From NCBI GenBank assembly GCA_002070205.1, contig MWCU01000061.1:1-63400 (forward strand): a stretch of DNA of 63,400 nucleotides, written 5' to 3'. The notes beneath the pieces were generated by a model. It worked only from the letters and a program-made list of their open reading frames with translations, was not told where the DNA came from and ran no database searches. Below are positions 9,387 through 16,889 of the stretch, one piece after another. The DNA comes from Firmicutes bacterium ADurb.Bin182. Lineage in GTDB: Bacteria > Bacillota > Clostridia > Christensenellales > CAG-138. The translations under genes and the position numbers were made by a program. The stretch's first letter is position 1. Each line of letters begins with the position of its first letter.

Positions 9387-9429
9387 AGACCACACTTAAG
9401 ACAGTTTTACCTTAAGTGTGGTCTTTTTT
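9387..9429 (+). terminator. Strong rho-independent terminator after hsdR
   Basis: A perfect 14-base-pair stem (AGACCACACTTAAG / CTTAAGTGTGGTCT) with a 10-base loop is followed by a T run. It closes the xre-hsd operon and marks the end of the AT-rich island. Confidence 0.92.
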
Positions 9430-9526
9430 ACCCCGCTTGAAGCTGTCACACAATCTTTTCATAAATCCCTGTGTGAACGCCCCAAACGGCAGATTTTTTA
9501 TTTGCATAAAACTCTAAAAATACCTG

Positions 9527-9557
9527 TTGACATTAACGTTGCGTTAAGGTGTATCAT
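9527..9557 (+). promoter_or_regulatory. MerR-type promoter with operator dyad
   Basis: TTGACA (9527-9532) and TATCAT (9552-9557) are separated by 19 bases instead of 17. The spacer contains the perfect inverted repeat TTAACG-TTG-CGTTAA. An over-long spacer with a central dyad is the hallmark of promoters activated by MerR-family DNA twisting, so merR is very probably autoregulated. Confidence 0.88.
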
Positions 9558-9580
9558 CGGTTTTGAAGGGAGGTGGAAAA

Positions 9581-10351
9581 ATGGAGTATACCGTTCAGAA
9601 GCTGGCTTCCATATCCGGGGTCAGCGCCAGGACGCTGCGGTATTATGACGAGCTTGATCTTTTAAAGCCTAAAAGGATCAGCTCATCCGGGTACAGGATA
9701 TACGGCAAAGCGGAAGTCGACCTGCTTCAGCAGATCCTCTTTTACAGGGAACTTGGCATAAGTCTTTCGGAAATTAAGGAAATACTGCATTCACCCGGGT
9801 TTGACGCGAAAGCCGCCCTTCAAGAGCATCTTTTGAGCCTCAACGCAAAAAAAGCCCGATTGGATACGCTTATTAAAAATGTTGAGAAAACCCTTCAAAG
9901 CGTGAAAGGAGAAAGCATCATGACCGATAAGGAAAAATTCGAAGGTTTCAAGCAAGACCTTATAGACGAGAACGAAGAAAAATACGGCAAGGAGATCAGA
10001 GAAAAATACGGCAAAGAAGCCGTGGAGCGGAGCTATAAGAAAATCAAAGACATGACGCAAGAAGATCATGAGCGGGTCAAAGCGCTCGGCGACAGGCTGA
10101 TAAAAACTCTGGTCGAAGCAATGCAAGAGGGCGACCCCGCCGGTGAAAAGGCGCAGGAAGCCGCCGATATGCACAGGCAATGGCTGAGCTTTTATTGGGA
10201 CAACTACAGCAAAGAGGCGCATGCCGCTCTCGCTCAGATGTATGTGGACGATGAGCGATTTACCGCCTATTATGACGTGCATGCGAAAGGTCTTGCCCGG
10301 TTTTTGCGGGACGCCGTATTGATATATACCGGGACCGCCAAAAAGGTTTGA
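9581..10351 (+). CDS. MerR-family regulator with TipAS-type effector domain
   Basis: 256 residues. The N-terminal MerR winged helix is clear (YTVQKLASISGVSARTLRYY at the start, then DLLKPKRISSSGYRIY). A dimerisation coiled coil follows, and a C-terminal domain with HRQWLSFYW and MYVDDERFTAYYD matches the TipAS antibiotic-recognition domain seen in TipA, Mta and SkgA. These proteins bind drug-like molecules and activate transcription, usually including their own gene. The ATG at 9581 was chosen because GGGAGG lies just upstream; the ATG at 9563 precedes that site. No transporter gene follows, so its other targets are elsewhere. Confidence 0.88.
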   Translation: MEYTVQKLASISGVSARTLRYYDELDLLKPKRISSSGYRIYGKAEVDLLQQILFYRELGISLSEIKEILHSPGFDAKAALQEHLLSLNAKKARLDTLIKNVEKTLQSVKGESIMTDKEKFEGFKQDLIDENEEKYGKEIREKYGKEAVERSYKKIKDMTQEDHERVKALGDRLIKTLVEAMQEGDPAGEKAQEAADMHRQWLSFYWDNYSKEAHAALAQMYVDDERFTAYYDVHAKGLARFLRDAVLIYTGTAKKV

Positions 10352-10398
10352 GCAAAACCTTTTTAAGAATACAAAGGCACCTTAAGAGGTGCTTTTTT
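10340..10398 (+). terminator. Terminator region after merR
   Basis: Two hairpins. AAAAAGGTTT/AAACCTTTTT overlaps the stop codon (10340-10364). GCACCT-TAAG-AGGTGC (10377-10392) is followed by six T residues and is the likely terminator. Confidence 0.75.
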
Positions 10399-10508
10399 AC
10401 AGTTCGCTTCCATGATATAATCCGTATAGCAAATGTTTATTGCCGCATTTAATAACCAGTAAGCCGTATCTTAAAAACTTATTCCGGTTTAAGATGAAAG
10501 GAAAACAC

Positions 10509-10979
10509 ATGAAGTACGCATATGGATATAAAACAGCCATAGGAGACGTCGTAATAGTCGAAGAGGACGGCGCGATAACGGAGCTTTTCTGGGAAACGGA
10601 AAAGCAGCCCGACGGGTGCGTTTACCGTGAGACGGAGCTTCTTAGGGAAGCGGGCAGGCAACTGGCGCTTTACTGCGAAGGACGTCTTTTAAAGTTCGAT
10701 TTGCCGCTTAGTCCGAAAGGAACGGAATTCCAGAAAGCGGTTTGGCAAAAGCTTTGCGAGATACCACGGGGTGAAACAAGGAGCTATAAGCAGATAGCCG
10801 AAGCTGTAGGGAATCCCGGAGCGTGTAGGGCCGTCGGTCTTGCAAACAGGAATAACCCGATCCCCGTGATAATCCCGTGCCATCGCGTCATTGGTTCAGA
10901 CGGCAAGCTCGTCGGCTTTGCGTTGGGGCTTGAGAATAAGCGGCGGCTGCTGGAGCTTGAGGGGGCTGATGCCGGCTGA
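10509..10979 (+). CDS. ogt: Methylated-DNA--protein-cysteine methyltransferase
   Basis: A 156-residue O6-alkylguanine-DNA alkyltransferase that moves an alkyl group from damaged guanine to its own cysteine. The active-site block IPCHRVIGSDG is present, preceded by the DNA-binding helix (SYKQIAEAVGNPGACRAVGLANRNNP) and followed by GLENKRRLLELE. The ATG at 10509 has GAAAGG upstream and gives the family start; the open frame extends further but lacks a ribosome site. It is a single gene with no partner. Confidence 0.93.
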   Translation: MKYAYGYKTAIGDVVIVEEDGAITELFWETEKQPDGCVYRETELLREAGRQLALYCEGRLLKFDLPLSPKGTEFQKAVWQKLCEIPRGETRSYKQIAEAVGNPGACRAVGLANRNNPIPVIIPCHRVIGSDGKLVGFALGLENKRRLLELEGADAG

Positions 10980-11111
10980 TTACACCGCCCCTAAGAGGGA
11001 GAGCTCCGGTCTTTCAAAAGGTAATGCTTTCCAAAAAAGAGTATAAGCGCGAACGTTTTTGAGTAAACATAAAAGCATATCTTGCGTGTCGTATTCAGAA
11101 GGGGAGTTTTT

Positions 11112-11801
11112 TTGAATCAGTGGTTTGAGTCCATAGGCCTCATGGAGCTTTCGGATATTACCGTAATCGTAAGGCTTGCTCTTGCGGCGTTTGCGGGAGG
11201 GGTGCTCGGGCTGGAGCGGACGCGCAAGAAGCGCGCGGCCGGGCTTAGAACATATATGCTGGTCTGCATCGGCGCCGCGGTAGTGTCCATGACAGGGCTG
11301 TTCGCCAGGGAGCGCCTCGGAGGCACCGACCCGGTGCGGCTTTCCGCGCAGGTTATAAGCGGAATAGGCTTCATCGGAGCGGGAGCCATAATGATGACGG
11401 GATATCATAAAGTAAAAGGACTGACTACCGCGGCTAGTCTGTGGGCCTCCGCATGCCTCGGCATCGCCGCAGGGATAGGATTCTATTCAGGGGCTCTCAT
11501 CATGTTCGTCCTTATCATATTCGTGATGCTCATCGGCGAGAGGCTGCAGGACAGGTATGAGTCGATAACAAAGCGGATGCGCGCGTTTGTGATGTTTAAA
11601 GAGCGGGAAGCCGTTCGTTCATTTCTGATTTTTTTAAGAGACAACGGGATAGAGATAAATGATATAGACGAGATATCCGGAGGTACTGGCTTGAATCTCG
11701 GAATGATATTCATGTTCAAGCTGAAGGAGAAGCAAAGCCATGAGGAAATAATCAAAATGATCGGCGGCTTTGAGGGCGTGGACTTTGCGGAGGAATTGTA
11801 G
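11112..11801 (+). CDS. MgtC/SapB-family membrane protein
   Basis: 229 residues from a TTG at 11112, placed six bases after AGGGGAG. An ATG at 11142 is possible but has no good ribosome site. The N-terminal domain has four or five membrane helices with the family motifs LGLERTRKKRAAGLRTYMLV, QVISGIGFIGAGAI and GLTTAASLWASACLG. The C-terminal cytoplasmic part (about 150-229) resembles an ACT-like domain. MgtC proteins are linked to Mg2+ limitation, membrane ATP/phosphate balance and virulence, though their biochemistry is debated. It is monocistronic. Confidence 0.88.
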   Translation: MNQWFESIGLMELSDITVIVRLALAAFAGGVLGLERTRKKRAAGLRTYMLVCIGAAVVSMTGLFARERLGGTDPVRLSAQVISGIGFIGAGAIMMTGYHKVKGLTTAASLWASACLGIAAGIGFYSGALIMFVLIIFVMLIGERLQDRYESITKRMRAFVMFKEREAVRSFLIFLRDNGIEINDIDEISGGTGLNLGMIFMFKLKEKQSHEEIIKMIGGFEGVDFAEEL

Positions 11802-11888
11802 ATTATTTCACCGGGATTCTATTCTATGCCGCCGCTGCTGTTCAACCTTCTATCCAAATATAATTTAACGTGATAAGGATTAAAGCTG

Positions 11889-12737
11889 ATGAACGAATTT
11901 TCATCCTCCAACGGACTTGAGGAACGGCAGCTTTTAAAAATCAGGGAACTGGAAACAGCCTGCCGTAAAAATGAGAAGCTATGCATGAAACTCAACTATG
12001 ATATGCTTGAGGAGCGTACAGCGGACGAAAGAAATGACTTTTTCTGCTGCAAAGATGAGCTGCTCACGGGATATTTAGGGTTATACGGGTTTGGAGCGCA
12101 TGTGGAGTTAACGGGGATGGTCCATCCCGAATACAGGCGGCAAGGCATATTCAGAACGCTGTTTCAATCAGCGAAGGATGAATGCATAAAACGCGGCGTT
12201 AAAAGACTTTTACTGATTACCGAAAAGGACAATGCGCCGGGACTAGGTTTTTGCTTATCAACAGGCGCCCGTTATTCTTTTTCCGAATATCGAATGGTAT
12301 TCAGCAAAAAAGACGTTCAGATCCATTCAGGTCACGGTCTTGTGATAAGAAAAGCCGGGCAAGAGGATAGGGCGGAATTGGCCTTGCTGGATGAAATCTG
12401 TTTCAAACGGATCAATGAGGATACGGACACCAAAAAAGAGGATGAAAAGGGCAGAAATGTCTACATAGCGGAGCTTGAAGGAAAAGTGATCGGCAAGGTC
12501 GGTATCGCACAGGAAGATGAGGCAGGTTATGTTTTCGGATTCTGTATAGATCCCGCCTTTAGAAGAAGAGGTTATGGCAGAAGCTTACTGACTTATGTCA
12601 TGTCCATGCTGATTTCCGATGGATTCTCAACGATTATTCTGGAGGTGGAAACGGAAAACGAAAATGCTTTATATCTTTACGAATCGTGCGGTTTTCAAAG
12701 GGCGACAGTATACGATTATTATGAACTTATGATATAA
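11889..12737 (+). CDS. Tandem GNAT N-acetyltransferase
   Basis: 282 residues containing two GNAT folds. The first acetyl-CoA site is VHPEYRRQGIFRTLF (about 77-91) and the second IDPAFRRRGYGRSLL (about 220-234). The C-terminus ends in the GNAT signature NALYLYESCGF. In such tandem proteins the N-terminal copy is often structural and the C-terminal one catalytic. The substrate is unknown. The ribosome site is weak (AAGG about 11 bases upstream). Confidence 0.82.
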   Translation: MNEFSSSNGLEERQLLKIRELETACRKNEKLCMKLNYDMLEERTADERNDFFCCKDELLTGYLGLYGFGAHVELTGMVHPEYRRQGIFRTLFQSAKDECIKRGVKRLLLITEKDNAPGLGFCLSTGARYSFSEYRMVFSKKDVQIHSGHGLVIRKAGQEDRAELALLDEICFKRINEDTDTKKEDEKGRNVYIAELEGKVIGKVGIAQEDEAGYVFGFCIDPAFRRRGYGRSLLTYVMSMLISDGFSTIILEVETENENALYLYESCGFQRATVYDYYELMI

Positions 12738-12778
12738 AAAACGCCGGTCAAGCCCTTAAGCATCGTTACGGCGTTTTT
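12736..12778 (+). terminator. Terminator after the GNAT gene
   Basis: AAAAACGCCG and CGGCGTTTTT form a 10-base-pair stem around a 22-base loop. The A and T flanks make it usable in both directions. Confidence 0.7.
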
Positions 12779-12844
12779 CAGCAAGCCTTGTTTCAGGAGA
12801 AAATAAATACAGTGACGGCAGAAAGCTGCGAGTGTGCTCGTAAA

Positions 12845-12907
12845 GCGCATCGCGCACAATGTCTCATATCTTTGTATCAAAAGAACGACATTGTTGCGGC
12901 GATGTGC
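12845..12907. repeat. Long imperfect inverted repeat between convergent genes
   Basis: About 19 bases on each side (12845-12863 and 12887-12907) pair with two single-base bulges and one G-U, around a 23-base loop. No T run follows on either strand. Whether it is a terminator, an RNA element or a mobile-element relic cannot be told. Confidence 0.55.
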
Positions 12908-12922
12908 TAAAACCGAGACCTT

Positions 12923-14134
12923 TTACCTGCCTATTGCTCTGCTTTTATGTGTGTGCTGTTTTCCCTTTTGCGCGCGGATGAAAGCGTGGTTTTCTATAAT
13001 GTCCTCATATCGCTTTACGACGTCGTCAAGCATGATGTCCCAGCTGACTGCTAGAGTCGTTCTCGCCGCTTTGCCCAAAAGCTTTGCGAAGCTTTCGTTA
13101 TCGATAAGTTCCTTTAATGCTTCAGCCAGACTCTCGCTCGAATTTTCGCACACCAGCCCGTTTACGCGGTGCGTGATGCTTTCGGCGGGCCCGCTTTCTT
13201 CGGCAACGACGGATGCCGTTCCCATTACAGCCGCTTCCCTGACAACGAGGCCCGCCGTATCATACAGCGACGGAAAAGCAAAAACCGAAGCGCGCGCGTA
13301 CAGTGCGTCCAAAAGCCGTACATCGGCAATATGCCCCGGGTATCTTGTAACGGATGATAAGCCGAGAGCTTCCGCTTTATTTTTTATTTCCTGCTCGTCG
13401 GGTCCCTGTCCGGCGAGAACAAGCGTGAACGTGCGGCCGGATTGCCGCACAATGGCGGCAGCCTCAAGAATGCGGAGTATGTTTTTCTTCCAATTCATCT
13501 GCCCGACGTAAAGTATCATGGGCAGGTCATTAAGCTCGAACATGCTCTCGATTTCCCGGACAGCATTTGGGTCAAGCTCCCTTATCTCAGTGCCGTTTTG
13601 CATTATTCGGATTTCGCCTTTATACCCGTAATTTTCGAGTTCACTGGCGGAAGCTCTGCTTACTGCCCAAACTTCGCTGCACTGGTTAAAAAAGCCCACT
13701 ACGATCTTTATTCCGATTTCGGCAAGCTCTTCGCTTTTTGTTACTTTATAAAAGTCGTCATAGTATTTTGAGTGGAACGTACCCACAAGCGGAATATTCC
13801 GTCTTTTTGATATTCTGACGGCCTCGATGCCCGCCATAAAAGGGGTATGGGCATGAACGATATCCATATCCGCGGCGTTTACGCGCAAATTGTAATGCCT
13901 GTCCAACACGGGCGTGCCGGCTTTATACTTATAGGCGGGAACATTTACGCCGTGGTAATCTATAAGGTCAAACGGGAAGCCGCCCCGATAACCCAAATCG
14001 TTCATCGGCGCGATTACATAGCATTGGTGTCCTTTTTTGCACAGACCCGAGACATAGCTGTAAACCACGCGCCCGACTCCGTCCATAATCGGCAGAAAAG
14101 AGTCACTGAATTGTCCAATTTTCAAATCAATCAT
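12923..14134 (-). CDS. Glycosyltransferase family 4
   Basis: 403 residues with the two-Rossmann GT-B fold. The N-terminal KIGQFSDSFLPIMDGV and VHAHTPFMAGIEAVRI are typical of GT4 enzymes related to diacylglycerol glucosyltransferases and mannosyltransferases. The C-terminal nucleotide-sugar site reads VFAFPSLYDTAGLVVREAAVMGTA, with the E-x7-E pattern ending at GPAESI. The likely acceptor is a lipid or envelope glycan; the exact sugar is unknown. The ATG at 14134 abuts AGGAG. A TTG at 14125 has better spacing and gives the family-typical start, so the true start may be nine bases downstream. Confidence 0.88.
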   Translation of the reverse strand: MIDLKIGQFSDSFLPIMDGVGRVVYSYVSGLCKKGHQCYVIAPMNDLGYRGGFPFDLIDYHGVNVPAYKYKAGTPVLDRHYNLRVNAADMDIVHAHTPFMAGIEAVRISKRRNIPLVGTFHSKYYDDFYKVTKSEELAEIGIKIVVGFFNQCSEVWAVSRASASELENYGYKGEIRIMQNGTEIRELDPNAVREIESMFELNDLPMILYVGQMNWKKNILRILEAAAIVRQSGRTFTLVLAGQGPDEQEIKNKAEALGLSSVTRYPGHIADVRLLDALYARASVFAFPSLYDTAGLVVREAAVMGTASVVAEESGPAESITHRVNGLVCENSSESLAEALKELIDNESFAKLLGKAARTTLAVSWDIMLDDVVKRYEDIIENHAFIRAQKGKQHTHKSRAIGR

Positions 14135-14155
14135 CTCCTTTCCTTATTTGTACAC

Positions 14156-14161
14156 ATTATA
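14156..14161 (-). promoter_or_regulatory. Putative -10 box of the GT4 gene
   Basis: TATAAT on the minus strand, 22 bases upstream of the GT4 start. No good -35 is seen at the right distance. Confidence 0.4.
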
Positions 14162-14229
14162 CTACAAACATTTAAGGGAAACGATATATAACAAAACTCG
14201 ATGCCATTTGCGCTCATTTTTTGTTTTTG

Positions 14230-14258
14230 TTGCCATTGCTTTGCTGTTGCTTTATAAT
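14230..14258 (+). promoter_or_regulatory. Promoter of the DUF368 gene
   Basis: TTGCCA, a 17-base spacer and TATAAT, ending 29 bases before the GTG start. Confidence 0.75.
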
Positions 14259-14287
14259 GAGCATACAGCAAATCCGGAGGTTCGCTT

Positions 14288-15121
14288 GTGAATCGTGATA
14301 AAGGCAGCTTCTTTAAACGGCTGGTCGCGGGCTTTGTGATAGGCGTGGGCGCGATTCTGCCCGGAGTCAGCGGCGGCATAATAGCTGTTTCAATGGGGCT
14401 GTACCGGCGAATGTTGGATGCTGTCAGCGAACTGTACCGTCACCCCAAAAAGAACCTTGAGTTTCTTCTACCGATAGGGCTGGGAGGAGCCGCCGGTCTG
14501 GTGCTTACGGGCAGGCTGCTCGAATGGGTCCTGAACAACTGGCGGATGCCTGTGCTTTATCTTTTTATGGGTCTGGTTGCGGGTGGCATCCCGACACTCA
14601 TCAGGGAAGGCAATAAGCGGAACGGATTTAAAAAAAGATATTTGATGGCGTCTGTGCTCGGCGCTTTGTTCATTGCGGTCATAGCGGCGCTGAACAACAG
14701 ATATACCGGAGGCGCTGCCTGGGATTTCAACTATCTGACAGCGTTTTTTTGCGGAGGCGTAATTGCGGTCGGCACAGTGATCCCCGGAATCAGCACGTCT
14801 TTCATACTGATATTTTTGGGCATATATGACGCTTTTCTTATTTCCCTGAATCGTTTTCAGATTCTTTATCTTTTATCGGCGGCGCTCGGCTTTGTTGCCG
14901 TCGCGGGTGTTTTGATAGTTTTTGTCCGGAAAATGTTCGACAAGCATCCGGGCTGGTGCTATTATGCAGTTACGGGATTTCTTTCGGTTTCAACAGTCAT
15001 AATATTTCCGGGATTCGAGCTGAGCTTTATGCAGTTCGTCTGCATTCTTCTGTTTGCGTTAGGATTTATCGCATCGCTTTTTATGGAAAAGATAATGGAA
15101 AAGGATTCCGCTTCACAATAA
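14288..15121 (+). CDS. DUF368 polyprenyl-phosphate transporter (PopT type)
   Basis: 277 residues with about eight membrane helices. Two related re-entrant motifs mark the internal repeat: GAILPGVSGGIIAVSMGLY (about 22-40) and GTVIPGISTSFILIFLGIY (about 163-181). DUF368 proteins are known to return undecaprenyl phosphate across the membrane for cell-wall synthesis. The GTG start at 14288 lies six bases after CCGGAGG. Divergence from a GT4 envelope glycosyltransferase fits a cell-surface role. Confidence 0.87.
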   Translation: MNRDKGSFFKRLVAGFVIGVGAILPGVSGGIIAVSMGLYRRMLDAVSELYRHPKKNLEFLLPIGLGGAAGLVLTGRLLEWVLNNWRMPVLYLFMGLVAGGIPTLIREGNKRNGFKKRYLMASVLGALFIAVIAALNNRYTGGAAWDFNYLTAFFCGGVIAVGTVIPGISTSFILIFLGIYDAFLISLNRFQILYLLSAALGFVAVAGVLIVFVRKMFDKHPGWCYYAVTGFLSVSTVIIFPGFELSFMQFVCILLFALGFIASLFMEKIMEKDSASQ

Positions 15122-15154
15122 AGGCAGGAATCGCATAACGCAGGTTAAGCAACA

Positions 15155-15198
15155 AAGCGCGCCCTGTCGGGGTTTTTTACCCGAGGCAGGGTGCGCTT
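15155..15198. other. GC-rich hairpin between convergent genes
   Basis: AAGCGCGCCCTG and CAGGGTGCGCTT pair, with an inner CGGG/CCCG. It lies between the DUF368 gene and the OadG-like gene and may stop transcription from both sides, although it has no terminal T run. Confidence 0.5.
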
Positions 15199-15256
15199 CA
15201 ACAAACGATAAGATTTTAAAACGGGCGTTAAGCGGATGTTCTTTGCTTTTTTCCGT

Positions 15257-15403
15257 TTATTCCTTGCTTTTCGGTGCAAAGAAGCGGTTCAGCAGCGCGA
15301 TGCATCCGTAGATCGCAAGTATCACAACAAATATGCCGAGCATTCCTATCCCCATATATGGGAGAGACCCTAACAGCTCATTAAAATAAAAACCTAATTG
15401 CAT
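15257..15403 (-). CDS. Small OadG-related membrane subunit (48 residues)
   Basis: An ATG at 15403 follows GGGAGG and lies ten bases after the oadB stop. The product starts MQLGFYFNELLGSLPYMGIG, then has one membrane helix (MLGIFVVILAIYGCIALLN) and a basic tail (RFFAPKSKE). This size and pattern match the short OadG-related partners found next to decarboxylase beta subunits. It probably stabilises or completes the Na+ pump with OadB. Confidence 0.75.
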   Translation of the reverse strand: MQLGFYFNELLGSLPYMGIGMLGIFVVILAIYGCIALLNRFFAPKSKE

Positions 15404-15413
15404 GATTTCCTCC

Positions 15414-16565
15414 CTATTTTACAAGCGGCCCGATCATTGAGATGATGAGTCCGCCGGCTATAACTGAAGCGATCTGGCCGCTTACGTTCGCGCCTGCGGC
15501 GTGCATGAGAAGGAAGTTCTCGGGATCCTCTTTCAGTCCCATTTTATGGACTACCCTTGAGCTCATGGGGAATGCGGAGATGCCCGCCGCGCCGATCATT
15601 GGATTAACCTTGTTCTTGCTGAACAGGTTCATAATTTTCGCAAAGAATACGCCGCCGACCGTATCGAATATGAAGGCAATGAGACCAAGCAGCATGATGA
15701 CCAGCGTCTCGACCGAGACAAATCCGGGAACTGTGATCCCGTTAAACGTAGTTTCGAGCGCCTGCATCCGAAAGCCGATAGAGATTCCGAGGAGCAGCGT
15801 GATGAGGTTCGCGAGTTCTTTTTGTGCGCTTTCGGAAAGGCCGCGGAGCACACCGCATTCTCTGATCAGATTGCCGAACATCAGGAACCCGACGAGCGAT
15901 ACGGAAGCGGGAGCTATAACGCCGGCGATAATGGTTACGACGATGGGGAAGAGGATCTTGGTCGCCTGAGAAATGGGTTTCTGAACGTAGGCCATCCGGA
16001 TAAGCCGTTCCTTCCTAGTGGTGACGAGCCGTATAACGGGTGGCTGAATGATGGGCACGAGCGCCATGTACGAGTAGGCCGCGACCATGATCGGACCGAA
16101 ATAATTGCTTTTAAACAGACCGGCGACAAAAATGGAGGTGGGGCCGTCCGCAGCGCCGATGATCGCGATTGAAGCTGCGTCTTTAGGAACGAATCCGAGA
16201 AGGCTTGCCATGCTGAACGTAAAGAATATGCCGAACTGCGCCGCCGCTCCGAACAGCAGCATTTTTGGGTTGGAAAGCAGGGGAGCGAAATCGATCATCG
16301 CTCCGATGCCTATGAACAGCAGAAGCGGGAACAGCTCGTTTTCGATACCTGCTCTAAATAAAGTGGTAATGATACCGTCCGGCCCGACCGCGCCCGAAAG
16401 CGGCAGGTTTACGAGTATCGCGCCAAAGCCCATCGGCAGAAGCAGCGCGGGCTCCATATCCTTCTTTATAGCAAGGTAAATAAGCAATGCGCCAATGAAT
16501 ATCATAAGTCCCTGCTGCCATGTAAAATTCCCGATGTTTGAGAAAAGATCAAGTACTTGAGACAA
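15414..16565 (-). CDS. Na+-translocating decarboxylase beta subunit (OadB/GcdB family)
   Basis: 383 residues with about nine to eleven membrane helices. The conserved blocks GIGAMIDFAPLLSNP, IGAADGPTSIFVAG (the aspartate is in the Na+ path), and GAAGISAFPMSSRVV plus HAAGANVSGQIASVIAGG at the C-terminus identify the family. It couples decarboxylation of a carboxybiotin carrier to Na+ export. The TTG at 16565 was chosen because AAGGAGGG lies six bases upstream; the longer frame begins before that site. No alpha subunit or biotin carrier gene lies in this window, so the substrate (oxaloacetate, methylmalonyl-CoA, glutaconyl-CoA or malonate) is open. Confidence 0.92.
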   Translation of the reverse strand: MSQVLDLFSNIGNFTWQQGLMIFIGALLIYLAIKKDMEPALLLPMGFGAILVNLPLSGAVGPDGIITTLFRAGIENELFPLLLFIGIGAMIDFAPLLSNPKMLLFGAAAQFGIFFTFSMASLLGFVPKDAASIAIIGAADGPTSIFVAGLFKSNYFGPIMVAAYSYMALVPIIQPPVIRLVTTRKERLIRMAYVQKPISQATKILFPIVVTIIAGVIAPASVSLVGFLMFGNLIRECGVLRGLSESAQKELANLITLLLGISIGFRMQALETTFNGITVPGFVSVETLVIMLLGLIAFIFDTVGGVFFAKIMNLFSKNKVNPMIGAAGISAFPMSSRVVHKMGLKEDPENFLLMHAAGANVSGQIASVIAGGLIISMIGPLVK

Positions 16566-16692
16566 TAAAAACCCTCCTTTTCTTTGGTGGACCAAAGCAA
16601 GAATACATACGCAATAACCGCTGTATTCACTGAAGTGGCACACACGGCAGAAAGCGCATGCCGGCAAGCTATGTTTCCGCTTTTTCTGCTAC

Positions 16693-16722
16693 AGTATATC
16701 CTAAATGCGTCCTTGATGTAAA
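16693..16722 (-). promoter_or_regulatory. Promoter of the oadB-oadG-like pair
   Basis: On the minus strand TTTACA, an 18-base spacer and TATACT. The transcript would have a leader of about 120 bases containing the 16582-16597 palindrome. Confidence 0.65.
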
Positions 16723-16811
16723 GAGCACCGTATGTTCTTCAATATGGCGATAATTTCCTGCCGCCGTTTTATCCGATGTAAAAATTATGTGAAATTTACG
16801 AAAAAAATTGG

Positions 16812-16840
16812 TTGACAATAATATATGAATATACTATTAT
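16812..16840 (+). promoter_or_regulatory. Promoter of livJ
   Basis: TTGACA, a 17-base spacer and TATTAT, about 50 bases upstream of the livJ start. Confidence 0.72.
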
Positions 16841-16889
16841 GGTTAGCATTATAAAGTTTACTTAATACAATCAAAAGGAGTGAAAAACT

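Larger units (their letters stand above)
16566..16889. other. Divergent intergenic region between oadB-like and livJ
   Basis: It holds the leftward promoter at 16693-16722, the rightward promoter at 16812-16840, and a perfect palindrome CTTTGGT-GG-ACCAAAG at 16582-16597, just upstream of the oadB ribosome site. The palindrome could be an operator or a small leader hairpin. No open frame with a ribosome site is seen. Confidence 0.6.

Noticed and set aside
15629..16479. Several plus-strand frames over the OadB gene
   Set aside because: Shadow frames; the minus strand carries intact OadB motifs.
16566..16889. Possible riboswitch upstream of livJ or oadB
   Set aside because: Only short hairpins and promoters are visible; no known riboswitch core or T-box sequence was recognised.
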